64,000 nucleotides of DNA, taken from positions 141,187-205,186 of the forward strand of contig NZ_JSYP01000005.1 in the NCBI RefSeq assembly GCF_000813005.1, read 5' to 3'. Below, one piece after another: positions 1 to 8,651 of the stretch; position 1 is the first letter of the stretch; every line of letters begins with the position of its first letter. Made by a program: the position numbers and the translations under genes. Origin of the DNA: Flavobacterium sp. KMS (GTDB taxonomy: Bacteria; Bacteroidota; Bacteroidia; Flavobacteriales; Flavobacteriaceae). The notes under the pieces were generated by a model. The model saw only the letters and a list, made by a program, of their open reading frames with translations. It was not told where the DNA came from and did no database searches.

Positions 1-70
1 GTGATTCCTATGCGCAAGTAAATCGCGTTATAGAATAACCAAGAAGTAAATTAAATCTATATTTTTTCCC

Positions 71-221
71 TAACACAAACCTGTTAGGTTTGTGTTAGGT
101 TACTCACGCAATTACCTTTGCCAAAGTTCAAAAAACTTTGACAAAGGTTTAAACAAAACTTTTCAAATTAAGAAGCAGGATGACAATTAACTTAGTCAAA
201 GTTCAAAAATTTGACTAAGTT
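71..221. repeat. Three consecutive intergenic hairpins upstream of comEC
   Basis: Three inverted repeats lie in a row. The first has perfect 12-bp arms at 71-82 and 86-97 (TAACACAAACCT and its complement). The second has 15-bp arms with one mismatch at 114-128 and 133-147 (core CAAAGTT). The third has perfect 12-bp arms at 189-200 and 210-221 (AACTTAGTCAAA). The second and third share a TCAAAGTTCAAAA-like loop side and resemble the hairpin at 44767-44799, so they look like a dispersed hairpin family. They may also act as terminators for a gene left of the window, but none has a clear U-run. No gene is seen in bases 1-277. Confidence 0.7.
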
Positions 222-295
222 TTATAATCATTAATTCAGATTTTCATTTTTTTTAATTAAAGTTATTTCTTACAAAATTGTTGTATTTTAGCTAC

Positions 296-2332
296 ATGAA
301 AGTACTACAATTTCCATTGGTAAGAATTACAATTAGTTTTATAATAGGCATTTTGCTGGCTTATTATTTAAGTCTTTCCTTAACTTTTACGTTTGTATCC
401 CTTGGTACAGTAACACTACTTTTTTGTGGCTTTTATTATTTCTCAACTATAAAACCAAAGAAAACAGCTTACTTTGGCATTGCAACCTATTTATTAGCAT
501 GTTGCATTGGTATAACAACTCAAACTCTTCATACCGAATCACTCCAAAAAAACAATTACTCTAATTATGAAGGCATCTATGATAAACCACATTTAATAGA
601 TTGTATAATTAGTGAGAAATTAAAAAGCAACAATTACAGCGACAGGTATATTGCCAGCGTAAACCAAATTGATCAAAAACCTGCTTCTGGCAAAATAATA
701 CTTAACATAAAAAAGGACAGCACAGGATTAAGTCTAGAAATCGGAAATTGTATTCGGGCAAAAGGTCTTTTATCTAAAAATAGCGCTCCCAAAAACCCCA
801 ACCAGTTTGATTATAGTAAATATTTAAATAACAAACATATCTATGCGCAATTGTATGTACAAAACAATGATATTGCTATTAGTTCTAAAATCGAGAAAAG
901 CATTTGGTATTATGCAGCTCGAATGCGAACAAACATAATAAAGAATCTAGAGAAGAACAATTTTAATAAAACCGAAATGAATGTTGCTCTGGCTTTAATT
1001 TTAGGCCAGCAGCAAGATATTACGCCCGAAATCATCAAAGACTATCAATATGCAGGAGTAACTCATATTTTGTCCGTTTCTGGTCTTCATGTTGGCTATA
1101 TATTAATCTTTATAACTTATCTCTTAAAACCGATTCCTAATACTAAAAAAGGCTCGCTGATAAAACTTATAGCACTAATAGTTTCTTTATTCTCTTTTGC
1201 TGTTATTTCAGGGTTTTCACCTTCAGTATTACGATCTGTGGTAATGTTTTCATTTGTGGCCTTAGGAAATCATTTAAGGAGAAGTGTAAACATTTATCAT
1301 ACACTATTAGTTTCTATATTATTGTTACTGCTTTTTGAGCCCGCTTTTTTATTTGATGTTGGTTTCCAATTAAGCTACTTGGCTTTATTTTTTATTATTT
1401 GGCTGCAGCCAAGATTAAAAACAATCTGGAAACCAAAGCATAAATTCACAACTGCAATATGGAATGCCTTGACAGTATCTTTTGCAGCTCAAATAGGTAC
1501 TTTACCACTATGCCTATATTACTTCCACCAGTTTCCAGGATTATTCTTTGTTGCCAATATTGTAATCATACCATTTTTAAGCGTTATAATGATATTAGGA
1601 ATTATAGTAATGGTTTTAGCAGCATTTGATGTTACTCCGTTAATTCTTGTCCAATTACTGGAGAAAAGTATATTCTATTTAAACAAAATCATAAATAGTA
1701 TTGCTTCATTCGAAAGCTTTATTATTCGAGATATCTCGTTTAACACTTATCTATTAATTAGTTCTTTTTTATTAATCATTACCGCAACTATTTGGTTCAA
1801 GAAACCAACTTTTACAAAGTTAGCATTCACTTTGACTTCATTAATCTTATTACAAATTACTTTTATAGTAAACAGAAAAGACACAGAAATTCAAGAAGAA
1901 TGGATCGTTTATAATGTATCCAGAAATTCGCAGGTTACAGAACGAAAAGGCAACAATGTACAATTATTTACTACAGACACTTCCTCTAATAGTATCACTA
2001 ACAATTACTCATTGACATCTTATTTGGTAGGTAATTTTGGAAAGTTAGCAAAAAGAGAAAAGCTTCAAAACATTGCTTACTTCAATAAAAATAAAATTCT
2101 GATTATAGATAGTACAGGCATATATCCTAAAGGAATAAAACCAGATATTATAATGATTACACAATCATCAAAAATAAATCTAGAAAGGCTATTAAAAAAC
2201 ACACAACCCAAAATGGTTATTGCTGATGGTACAAACTATAAATCGATTCAGCACTATTGGAAGAAAACGTGCCTAAAAGAAAAAATCCCTTTTCATTCTA
2301 CTAATGAAAAAGGATTCTATAAATTGAATTAA
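296..2332 (+). CDS. comEC: ComEC/Rec2-family competence membrane protein
   Basis: Predicted inner-membrane DNA-uptake channel of the ComEC/Rec2 family. A hydrophobic N-terminus is followed by a soluble DUF4131-like stretch (about residues 90-200). The competence membrane core begins near the HILSVSGLHVGY segment (about residue 257), a family hallmark, and then shows repeated membrane helices up to about residue 520. The C-terminal 130 residues are soluble and sit where many ComEC proteins carry a metallo-beta-lactamase domain, but I see no HxHxDH motif, so any nuclease-like domain is degenerate. The reading frame is open from a TTG at 278, but I prefer the ATG at 296, because the upstream codons overlap a TATTTTAG stretch that looks like a -7 box. 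It stands alone. The family call is secure; activity in competence is inferred. Confidence 0.9.
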   Translation: MKVLQFPLVRITISFIIGILLAYYLSLSLTFTFVSLGTVTLLFCGFYYFSTIKPKKTAYFGIATYLLACCIGITTQTLHTESLQKNNYSNYEGIYDKPHLIDCIISEKLKSNNYSDRYIASVNQIDQKPASGKIILNIKKDSTGLSLEIGNCIRAKGLLSKNSAPKNPNQFDYSKYLNNKHIYAQLYVQNNDIAISSKIEKSIWYYAARMRTNIIKNLEKNNFNKTEMNVALALILGQQQDITPEIIKDYQYAGVTHILSVSGLHVGYILIFITYLLKPIPNTKKGSLIKLIALIVSLFSFAVISGFSPSVLRSVVMFSFVALGNHLRRSVNIYHTLLVSILLLLLFEPAFLFDVGFQLSYLALFFIIWLQPRLKTIWKPKHKFTTAIWNALTVSFAAQIGTLPLCLYYFHQFPGLFFVANIVIIPFLSVIMILGIIVMVLAAFDVTPLILVQLLEKSIFYLNKIINSIASFESFIIRDISFNTYLLISSFLLIITATIWFKKPTFTKLAFTLTSLILLQITFIVNRKDTEIQEEWIVYNVSRNSQVTERKGNNVQLFTTDTSSNSITNNYSLTSYLVGNFGKLAKREKLQNIAYFNKNKILIIDSTGIYPKGIKPDIIMITQSSKINLERLLKNTQPKMVIADGTNYKSIQHYWKKTCLKEKIPFHSTNEKGFYKLN

Positions 2333-2352
2333 TATAGTAACATTATTGTTTT

Positions 2353-2432
2353 AACCATATAAGAATTTAAGAAAATATAAGATTCAAATGGCACTCTTAA
2401 ATGAACTCACATAACTTATATGGTTGGCTTTT
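2353..2432 (+). terminator. Long hairpin ending comEC, likely terminator and repeat element
   Basis: Perfect 11-bp arms AACCATATAAG at 2353-2363 and its complement at 2415-2425 enclose a shorter inner inverted repeat (ATTTAAGA and TCTTAAAT). The right arm is followed by GGC and a run of seven T. The size (about 73 nt) and nested structure suggest a dispersed intergenic element used as a terminator. Confidence 0.6.
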
Positions 2433-2473
2433 TTTAATCTTTATCAGGATTATAACTTCTTTTAAAGTAATAT

Positions 2474-2929
2474 TTAAAATTCACTAGGATGCAAAAGCGC
2501 ATTCGACTCCGAAATCCAAGCTTTTACTCCGCCTCCACTATAAGCCATTTTACCCAGTGCCTGAAAAGTAGTTTTATTTTTTCTGACTACAGCATTCGCA
2601 AAACAAATCTCAGGTAGATCCTGAACTCCAAAAGCATTTTTAAGCCTAATATTCTGTTCTTTGTCACTATCTGAAATTTGACTATCGGATAAATCTAATT
2701 TTACTAAAACAACATTATCTCTAGACCAAAGTGCGAAGTCCAGCGTTCTCATTATTTCGTTTTGTAAGTTATCGGCTAAATTATTTGCAGTAAACAAAAT
2801 CAACATTGGTTTTTTCAATTGGTTACTTAATTCAATAGCGTCATTAATATTTGTTTTCCAAACTAAATTCTGCGATTGCATTGTAATAAATCCTAAAAAA
2901 AACAGGGATACAAGTAGTTTTTTCATCAT
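2474..2929 (-). CDS. Exported thioredoxin-fold protein lacking the CxxC active site
   Basis: A 151-residue protein with an N-terminal signal peptide (MKKLLVSLFFLGFITMQSQ). It aligns by eye along its length with the neighbour at 3184-3651: both have NLVWKTNINDAIELSNQ-like and ELKWYTDVKEAIAVSN-like openings, KKPMLxxFT, DNVVLVxLD, and a Gx(A)YxxGGxxAW ending. The neighbour has SDWCGWC after the FTG motif; here the position reads ANNLADN, with no cysteine, so it cannot be a dithiol oxidoreductase. It may be a chaperone-like or binding paralogue, or a decaying duplicate. The start is ATG ATG, so the first or second Met is possible. It is separated from the neighbour by about 250 bp including a terminator, so it is probably transcribed separately. 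Confidence 0.8.
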   Translation of the reverse strand: MMKKLLVSLFFLGFITMQSQNLVWKTNINDAIELSNQLKKPMLILFTANNLADNLQNEIMRTLDFALWSRDNVVLVKLDLSDSQISDSDKEQNIRLKNAFGVQDLPEICFANAVVRKNKTTFQALGKMAYSGGGVKAWISESNALLHPSEF

Positions 2930-3105
2930 ATTAAATTTGGTTTTTGGTTAGTTAAGGTAAACGAAATTAACATTTAATTTTAATTATCCAAATTATTTTA
3001 TAACTAAAAATATATTTTATGTTTTTTTATAACTAATATTTTAAACATCCAATAAAAAACCAATATTCAGAATCCAAAAACCAAATGAATTACCTTATAA
3101 ACAGC

Positions 3106-3146
3106 AAAAAGCTCTTTCCGTATAAAACGAAAAGAGCTTCTTTTAT
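3106..3146 (-). terminator. Intrinsic terminator of the thioredoxin-like gene
   Basis: On the minus strand the arms GAAGCTCTTTTCGT and ACGGAAAGAGCTTTTT form a hairpin followed by T residues, about 40 bp after the stop codon of the gene at 3184-3651. Symmetric A/T runs on both sides mean it could also work in the other direction. Confidence 0.65.
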
Positions 3147-3183
3147 TTATTGATAGTTACTAGAAACTATCTAAATCATTTAA

Positions 3184-3651
3184 TTATTTCTTAACCGGAT
3201 TAACTATCCCGTCTGCAACAGCAAGCCAAGCCGTAGGTCCGCCAGCTACATATCCTGTAGTACCAAGCCCTTGAAAATTAACTTTTCCGTCTTTGTTCTC
3301 CGCTTTAGTAAAATAAACGGTTGGAAAACCCTGAATTCCAAAAACCTGTTGCAACTCGTTGTTCTGAGCTTTAACCTCTGGAGTTTGTGGTGTTCTTCTA
3401 GGGAAATCTAATTCAACCAAAACAACATTATCCTTTGCCCATTTGTTAAACTCAGGTGTTTTTAAAACTTCACTTTGCAAACGAATACACCATCCACACC
3501 AATCGCTACCAGTAAAGAACAACAACATTGGTTTTTTCTCTTTGTTACTTACAGCAATTGCTTCTTTTACATCTGTATACCATTTTAATTCTTGTGCTTC
3601 AACAGCAAAAGAACCTAACATAAGTAACAATGCAATAAATATCTTTTTCAT
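3184..3651 (-). CDS. Exported thioredoxin-family protein with CGWC motif
   Basis: A 155-residue protein with a signal peptide (MKKIFIALLLMLGSFAVEAQ) and a thioredoxin fold. The active-site motif is SDWCGWC at about residues 50-56, followed by the cis-Pro region FPTVYF near residue 113. It is expected to be a periplasmic thiol-disulfide exchange protein of the thioredoxin_7/DUF255-like type common in Bacteroidetes. An upstream in-frame Met at 3672 overlaps a TAAATTTG -7 box (3670-3677), so I place the start at 3651, where the signal peptide also begins properly. The peptide-transporter operon lies immediately upstream on the same strand (53 bp), but the promoter in the gap argues for independent expression. 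Substrate unknown. Confidence 0.85.
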   Translation of the reverse strand: MKKIFIALLLMLGSFAVEAQELKWYTDVKEAIAVSNKEKKPMLLFFTGSDWCGWCIRLQSEVLKTPEFNKWAKDNVVLVELDFPRRTPQTPEVKAQNNELQQVFGIQGFPTVYFTKAENKDGKVNFQGLGTTGYVAGGPTAWLAVADGIVNPVKK

Positions 3652-3669
3652 CTTGTTTTTATTTTTTTT

Positions 3670-3677
3670 CAAATTTA
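3670..3677 (-). promoter_or_regulatory. Candidate -7 box (TAAATTTG) for the thioredoxin gene
   Basis: An exact match to the Bacteroidetes TAnnTTTG -7 element on the minus strand, about 19 bp before the ATG at 3651. I see no TTG at the -33 position, so the call rests on one half of the promoter. Confidence 0.5.
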
Positions 3678-3704
3678 AGGAAAAAATGAACTAGAAAATA
3701 TTTT

Positions 3705-5189
3705 CTATTTTACTTCTTGCATTAATTTTTTAATCAATGGAGTACTTACAATTAAAACAATACCTGCTATAAGCGAATAAATTGCTAAATGATAATATCC
3801 ATCTGTGTAAGCAAGTAACTTAGACATTAATGTAGTTCCTGTATTTGCATTCGACATTTCCGAACCCAATTTTCCAGCTGCAAACTGTCCAAATGCACTT
3901 GATAAAAACCATAATCCCATCATCATTCCAAAAAGTCTTTTAGGAGACAATTTAGTAATAACCGACATTCCGATTGGTCCAATACATAATTCCCCAAGTG
4001 TATATACTAAATACCCTAAAGCAAATACATTAAGTGAACTCAATCCATTTGGATCAACAAAGAAACGAGCACTATAAAATATAAAGAATCCAGCTGCAAG
4101 AAGAATGAATGAGAATCCAAATTTCACAACTGTATTTGGCTCAATTTTTCTCTTATAAAGAAATATCCATAATAACCCGATTAGCGGACTAAAAATAATA
4201 ACGTATAAAGAGTTTATACTATTATTAACCACGTTTGGATCAATATTAAAAAACAATAACTTACTCGACAAGTTATCTTTTGCAAACAATGACAATGATC
4301 CACCCGATTGCTCAGAGATTGCCATAAACATAAAATATCCGAAGATAAAGACAAATGCTGCAAGCAATTTATATTGTTGGTTACGATCTTTAATTCTTAG
4401 TAATTCATACAAGAAATATAAAAGAGCAACGGCACCAATAGTGTACATGAAATATTCTGTAAAATCAGAATTTATTACCATTATATAAATAAGCGGAATT
4501 GCTAATAACGAACCTACATACACTCCAATTTCATACGTATTACGTTTTTTTGGGGTAAATTTCTCCAATGGAGAATTACCAATAGGCGCTAAATGTTTCT
4601 TTGTTAATAGAAAAGTGATTACACCAATAATCATAACGATAGCAGCAGAAAGGAAACATAAACTCCAAGAGTAATTTTTCCCTAAATAAATAGGAATTGC
4701 TCCTCCTAACATTCCACCAATGTTAATACCCGCATAGAACATTCCGTATCCAGCATCTCTACGCCCATCATTTTCATGATACAACTCTCCAACCATAGAA
4801 GAAACGTTTGGCTTAAAAAATCCTGTTCCAATAATCGACAGCGTAATACCGTAGTAGAAAAAATCATGTGGCGAAGCTGCGATAATCAAGTTCCCTATGA
4901 TCATAACGATTCCACCAAAAAGCAACGATTTTTTAAATCCCAAAATTTTATCGGCAAAAATACCTCCAATAAAAGTAAAAGCATATACAAATGCCTGTAT
5001 GGCTCCATATTGCAAATTTGCTTTTCCTTCTAATAATCCTAATTGGTCGACCATGAAAAATGCCAAAACACCTCTCATACCGTAAAAGCAAAAACGCTCC
5101 CACATTTCGACTAAAAACAAATACCATAATTGCTTTGGGTACTTGCCTTTAAAATTTTGTATTTCATCTAAAGTAATACTATGTTCCAT
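3705..5189 (-). CDS. POT-family proton-dependent oligopeptide transporter (copy 1)
   Basis: A 494-residue membrane protein of the POT/PTR2 family that imports di- and tripeptides with protons. The N-terminal helix carries EMWERFCFYGMRG, the ExxERFxYY proton-coupling motif of the family, and residues 150-165 carry the FYAGINIGG signature. About 12-14 hydrophobic segments are visible. It is the last gene of a minus-strand run: DPP-IV, POT, POT, POT. The gap to the preceding POT gene is 14 bp, indicating co-transcription. Co-location with a dipeptide-releasing peptidase supports peptide import; substrate preference cannot be read from sequence. Confidence 0.9.
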   Translation of the reverse strand: MEHSITLDEIQNFKGKYPKQLWYLFLVEMWERFCFYGMRGVLAFFMVDQLGLLEGKANLQYGAIQAFVYAFTFIGGIFADKILGFKKSLLFGGIVMIIGNLIIAASPHDFFYYGITLSIIGTGFFKPNVSSMVGELYHENDGRRDAGYGMFYAGINIGGMLGGAIPIYLGKNYSWSLCFLSAAIVMIIGVITFLLTKKHLAPIGNSPLEKFTPKKRNTYEIGVYVGSLLAIPLIYIMVINSDFTEYFMYTIGAVALLYFLYELLRIKDRNQQYKLLAAFVFIFGYFMFMAISEQSGGSLSLFAKDNLSSKLLFFNIDPNVVNNSINSLYVIIFSPLIGLLWIFLYKRKIEPNTVVKFGFSFILLAAGFFIFYSARFFVDPNGLSSLNVFALGYLVYTLGELCIGPIGMSVITKLSPKRLFGMMMGLWFLSSAFGQFAAGKLGSEMSNANTGTTLMSKLLAYTDGYYHLAIYSLIAGIVLIVSTPLIKKLMQEVK

Positions 5190-5203
5190 TTATTTATAAA
5201 TAA

Positions 5204-6862
5204 TTAATTGATTCCTTTTTCTTTCATCACCTTGTTGAGTTGCTTTACCAAAGCAAACATCAATATAGTTGCAAACATCAACAATGCAAAATTCACCCAA
5301 AAAAAGTTGGCTTTATTATCGTATGTATCCCACATACTCGCTAAAACTCCACTTAGTTTATTCCCTATAGAAGTTGATAAAAACCAACCTCCCATCATTA
5401 AGGAAGTAATATTAACGGGACTTAATTTAGACACCACAGATAATCCCATGGGACTCAAAAATAGCTCCCCGATTGTTATGATTCCGTAATTTGCTACCAA
5501 CCACCAAGCACTAACCTTCTCTGCTCCATCATTTCCAATTTCTACAGCAGCAATCATAACTAAAACTGACAGCGCCGAAATTAATAAACCAAAAGCAATT
5601 TTCGTAGGTGTTGATGGTTCTTTTTTTCTTGCTCGTAAAAAAGAGAAAAAAGCAACAATCAATGGCGTTAATATAATTACCCAGGCTGGGTTAATAGACT
5701 GACTTAAATTTGTTGCCCAAAGATGCACTTTGGCTCCTTCTTCAGGTAATTTTTCTGGAGCAACATTTCTAAAATACAACGGATAATCCTCTACTTTTTC
5801 TACAACTCCATTTACTTTTTGCAAACGGAACTGATCATCATAAAGCTCTGTAGATACTTTTTTATACTCGACTTCTTTTGCTAATTTTACGTTACCTACA
5901 ATCTGTCCAGCAGTTCCAGTAACTTCTCTATCTGTATAACGGTCCGCCCAAGTTGTAAGCGCCGAACCATTAAGCTTAAATACTGCCCAAAATAAAATCA
6001 CCACTGCAAAAATTGCCAACAAGGCACCAATTGGACGTTTGTCTTCTACTTTAGCCTTAAAATAAAGCGACCCGTAAAAGAAGATTATCGGAATACAAGC
6101 AAAGATAAATGCATCTGTACTATCTGATCCAAAGATATAACTATCAGGATTAGCTTCTGAAGTAACTCCTTTTAACAACCAACCTATTGCACCAAAAACA
6201 AATGAAGGCAACAAAATAAATAAGACAATTTTATAAAACGGCATATCCCCTTCTTGCACTCCTTTTTTCTGGTCGTGTCCAACATAATGTTTTGTACCTA
6301 ATAAAAACACAATAACACCTATAAACATTCCTACACCTGCAGCCATAAAAGCCCAATGCCATCCTAAAAGAATTTGTAGAGCAGCCCCAAAGAAATTACA
6401 AATAAAAGCCCCAACATTAATTCCCATATAGAAAATATTGTAACCTTCATCTTTTTTATCTTTATACTCTTCATTATTATAAAAACTCCCTAATAAGGTA
6501 GAAATATTCGGCTTAAAAAAACCATTCCCTACAATTACCAAAGTCATAGCAATATAAAGCACCGTAACATCATGTACCCCCATAAGGAAGTAACCAATAC
6601 CCATTAAAATCCCACCAATAACAATAGATTTTTTATACCCTAAATATCTATCAGCAATAAGACCTCCAATAAAAGGCGTTAAAAAAACCAATGCAATAAA
6701 AGTTCCATACAAATCAGAAGCTTCTTTTTCGGTCATTGCAAAACCTTCTTTTACATCTTTAAGATATAAAGTAAAAATTCCAATCATTAAATAATAACCA
6801 AAACGCTCCCACATTTCAGATAAGAACAAATAAGGCAATGCTTTAGGATGTTTTTTCCACAT
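5204..6862 (-). CDS. POT-family oligopeptide transporter (copy 2) with a soluble insertion
   Basis: A 552-residue POT/PTR2 transporter. EMWERFGYYLMIG in helix 1 and FYMGINVGAF near residue 147 are the family motifs. Compared with copy 1 it has an extra hydrophilic stretch of roughly 90 residues (about 305-390, rich in charged residues, beginning near WADRYTDREVTG) between membrane helices, presumably exposed outside the inner membrane. This accounts for most of the greater length. It is co-directional with and closely spaced to copy 1. The insertion could be a docking or substrate-gating element; that is inference. Confidence 0.9.
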   Translation of the reverse strand: MWKKHPKALPYLFLSEMWERFGYYLMIGIFTLYLKDVKEGFAMTEKEASDLYGTFIALVFLTPFIGGLIADRYLGYKKSIVIGGILMGIGYFLMGVHDVTVLYIAMTLVIVGNGFFKPNISTLLGSFYNNEEYKDKKDEGYNIFYMGINVGAFICNFFGAALQILLGWHWAFMAAGVGMFIGVIVFLLGTKHYVGHDQKKGVQEGDMPFYKIVLFILLPSFVFGAIGWLLKGVTSEANPDSYIFGSDSTDAFIFACIPIIFFYGSLYFKAKVEDKRPIGALLAIFAVVILFWAVFKLNGSALTTWADRYTDREVTGTAGQIVGNVKLAKEVEYKKVSTELYDDQFRLQKVNGVVEKVEDYPLYFRNVAPEKLPEEGAKVHLWATNLSQSINPAWVIILTPLIVAFFSFLRARKKEPSTPTKIAFGLLISALSVLVMIAAVEIGNDGAEKVSAWWLVANYGIITIGELFLSPMGLSVVSKLSPVNITSLMMGGWFLSTSIGNKLSGVLASMWDTYDNKANFFWVNFALLMFATILMFALVKQLNKVMKEKGIN

Positions 6863-6883
6863 AACTATAAACTCTTTAAAATT

Positions 6884-6919
6884 AAAATTACCTACAAGTC
6901 TAAACCTGTAGGTAATTTT
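6884..6919. repeat. Intra-operon hairpin between POT copies 2 and 3
   Basis: Perfect 13-bp arms (AAAATTACCTACA at 6884-6896 and its complement at 6907-6919) with T/A runs on both sides. It sits in the 76-bp gap between two POT genes and could terminate or attenuate transcription into copies 2 and 1, or stabilise the mRNA. The CCTACA core resembles the hairpin at 13839-13869. Confidence 0.65.
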
Positions 6920-6938
6920 TATATATTATTATTTTTTT

Positions 6939-8624
6939 TTATCTAACACCGTGCATCATTTTCTTTAAAACCGGAGACAGTGCAAACAAAATTATAGCCG
7001 CCAATCCCGTTAAAATAACAAACACCATGAAGAACTCGAATAAGTTATGAATTTCGAAACCTGCAAAAACAGGGTTATGATCATTAATATGATGCTCTGC
7101 CAATAACTTTAATTGAGCCGCAGTTGGCGTAATAGTTTTATCCAGAACAGCCTGTAAATCTATACCTAATTCTTTAGCTTTTACAAATTTATCTCCTGTT
7201 GCAGGCAAGATAGAACCTAAAGTACCACCTAAAGCATAACCAGAAGCATTAGATAAGAAGAATACTCCGTATAATAATGAAGAGAAACGTTTTGGCGAAA
7301 GCTTACCAACCAAAGACAATCCGATTGGAGACAAACAAAGCTCAGCACAAGTATTTAATAAATATAATAAAATCAACCATTTGATAGCTAACAATCCTGA
7401 AGTTCCAATTACTTTAACCTGAGTAGCAATCATGAAGAAACTTATTGTAATAATCAATAAACCAAAAGCAAGTTTTACAGGCGAGATTGGTTCTTTACCT
7501 CCAGCTCTTAATTTATCCCATAAAATACTAAAAGGAACCGCAAGAACTACAACAAATAAACCATTAAAGATTTGTACCATCGAAGCAGGCATTGCCCATC
7601 CAAAGAAGTTTCTGTCTGTTTGGTTATCTGCAATAAAAGTTAAAGATGAACCAGCTTGCTCAAACGCAGCCCAGAAGAAGATAATAAAGAAAGAAACGAT
7701 GTAAATTACAAAAATACGATCTCTTTCAATTTTTGTTAAAGAAGAATCAGAAACGATTAATCCTGCCAAAGTCAAACCACTTGAATAAATCAAAGTATAA
7801 ATTAAGTTTTGACCAAAACCAAAATGAACAATTGCACCTATAACGAAAAATGCTACACCAGCAACTGTCAATGCAGTTTGAGAAAAGTTAGCTTTTTGAG
7901 ATTCACCTTCTTCAAAATCTGCAGCAACATTTTTAGACGGTAATCCACCTAAAGGTCTTCCTTCCGGAGTAACCACATATTTATTCTTTAAGAAAAAGAA
8001 AAGCATTGTTCCTAAAAACATTGCTATCGAAGCAGCAAGGAATCCCCATTTAAAAGCGTGAATATCTCTAACTCCACCTGTATCTCTTACATCTCCTAAT
8101 AAAGGACAAATAGATTGCCCAAGAAAAGCACCTAAATTAATACCCATATAGAAAATAGTAAAAGCAGTATCAAGCTTACTTTTTTCTTGTTTCGGATATA
8201 AACTCCCTACCATACTAGAAATATTTGGCTTAAAGAAACCGTTACCAAAAACGATAACTCCCAATCCGCAATACATTATAATAGTAGCAAAATTTAAATC
8301 AGAACCAAAAACACTGGCACTAGTAAACAATAATAATTGTCCAATTGCCATCATAAAACCACCAAGAAGAATACAGTTTCTGTTTCCGAAAAAACGATCT
8401 GCAATAAACCCTCCAAGCATTGGTGTAAGGTAACAAAGACCAAGAAAACCTCCATAAATTAATGAAGCATCTTCTTCTTTCATTAATAATGAATTTACAA
8501 GAAATAAAGTCAATAAGGCTCGCATGCCATAAAAATTGAATCTCTCCCACATCTCGGTTCCAAACAATACCCAAAGCCCTTTTGGATGCGCCGTTTTTAC
8601 TTCTGTTTCTTTCATATTATTCAT
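6939..8624 (-). CDS. POT-family oligopeptide transporter (copy 3)
   Basis: A 561-residue POT/PTR2 transporter with EMWERFNFYGMRA in helix 1 and FYMGINLGAFLGQ near residue 155. It has the usual multi-helix pattern plus a longer soluble segment near residues 475-520 before the last helices. It lies 27 bp after the dipeptidyl peptidase IV gene, the closest transporter partner of that enzyme. The three copies differ clearly in sequence, so they are old paralogues rather than a recent amplification, suggesting different peptide preferences. The start at MNNMKETE could equally be the second Met; both are compatible with the motif positions. Confidence 0.9.
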   Translation of the reverse strand: MNNMKETEVKTAHPKGLWVLFGTEMWERFNFYGMRALLTLFLVNSLLMKEEDASLIYGGFLGLCYLTPMLGGFIADRFFGNRNCILLGGFMMAIGQLLLFTSASVFGSDLNFATIIMYCGLGVIVFGNGFFKPNISSMVGSLYPKQEKSKLDTAFTIFYMGINLGAFLGQSICPLLGDVRDTGGVRDIHAFKWGFLAASIAMFLGTMLFFFLKNKYVVTPEGRPLGGLPSKNVAADFEEGESQKANFSQTALTVAGVAFFVIGAIVHFGFGQNLIYTLIYSSGLTLAGLIVSDSSLTKIERDRIFVIYIVSFFIIFFWAAFEQAGSSLTFIADNQTDRNFFGWAMPASMVQIFNGLFVVVLAVPFSILWDKLRAGGKEPISPVKLAFGLLIITISFFMIATQVKVIGTSGLLAIKWLILLYLLNTCAELCLSPIGLSLVGKLSPKRFSSLLYGVFFLSNASGYALGGTLGSILPATGDKFVKAKELGIDLQAVLDKTITPTAAQLKLLAEHHINDHNPVFAGFEIHNLFEFFMVFVILTGLAAIILFALSPVLKKMMHGVR

Positions 8625-8651
8625 TATTTATTTAGGTTTATTAGTTTTATA

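Noticed and set aside
278..295. TTG start extending ComEC by six residues
   Set aside because: The added codons overlap a likely -7 region, and ATG 296 begins a normal ComEC N-terminus.
3443..3694. Open frame opposite the thioredoxin gene
   Set aside because: Antisense to a clear coding region with an intact signal peptide and CGWC motif; no motif of its own.
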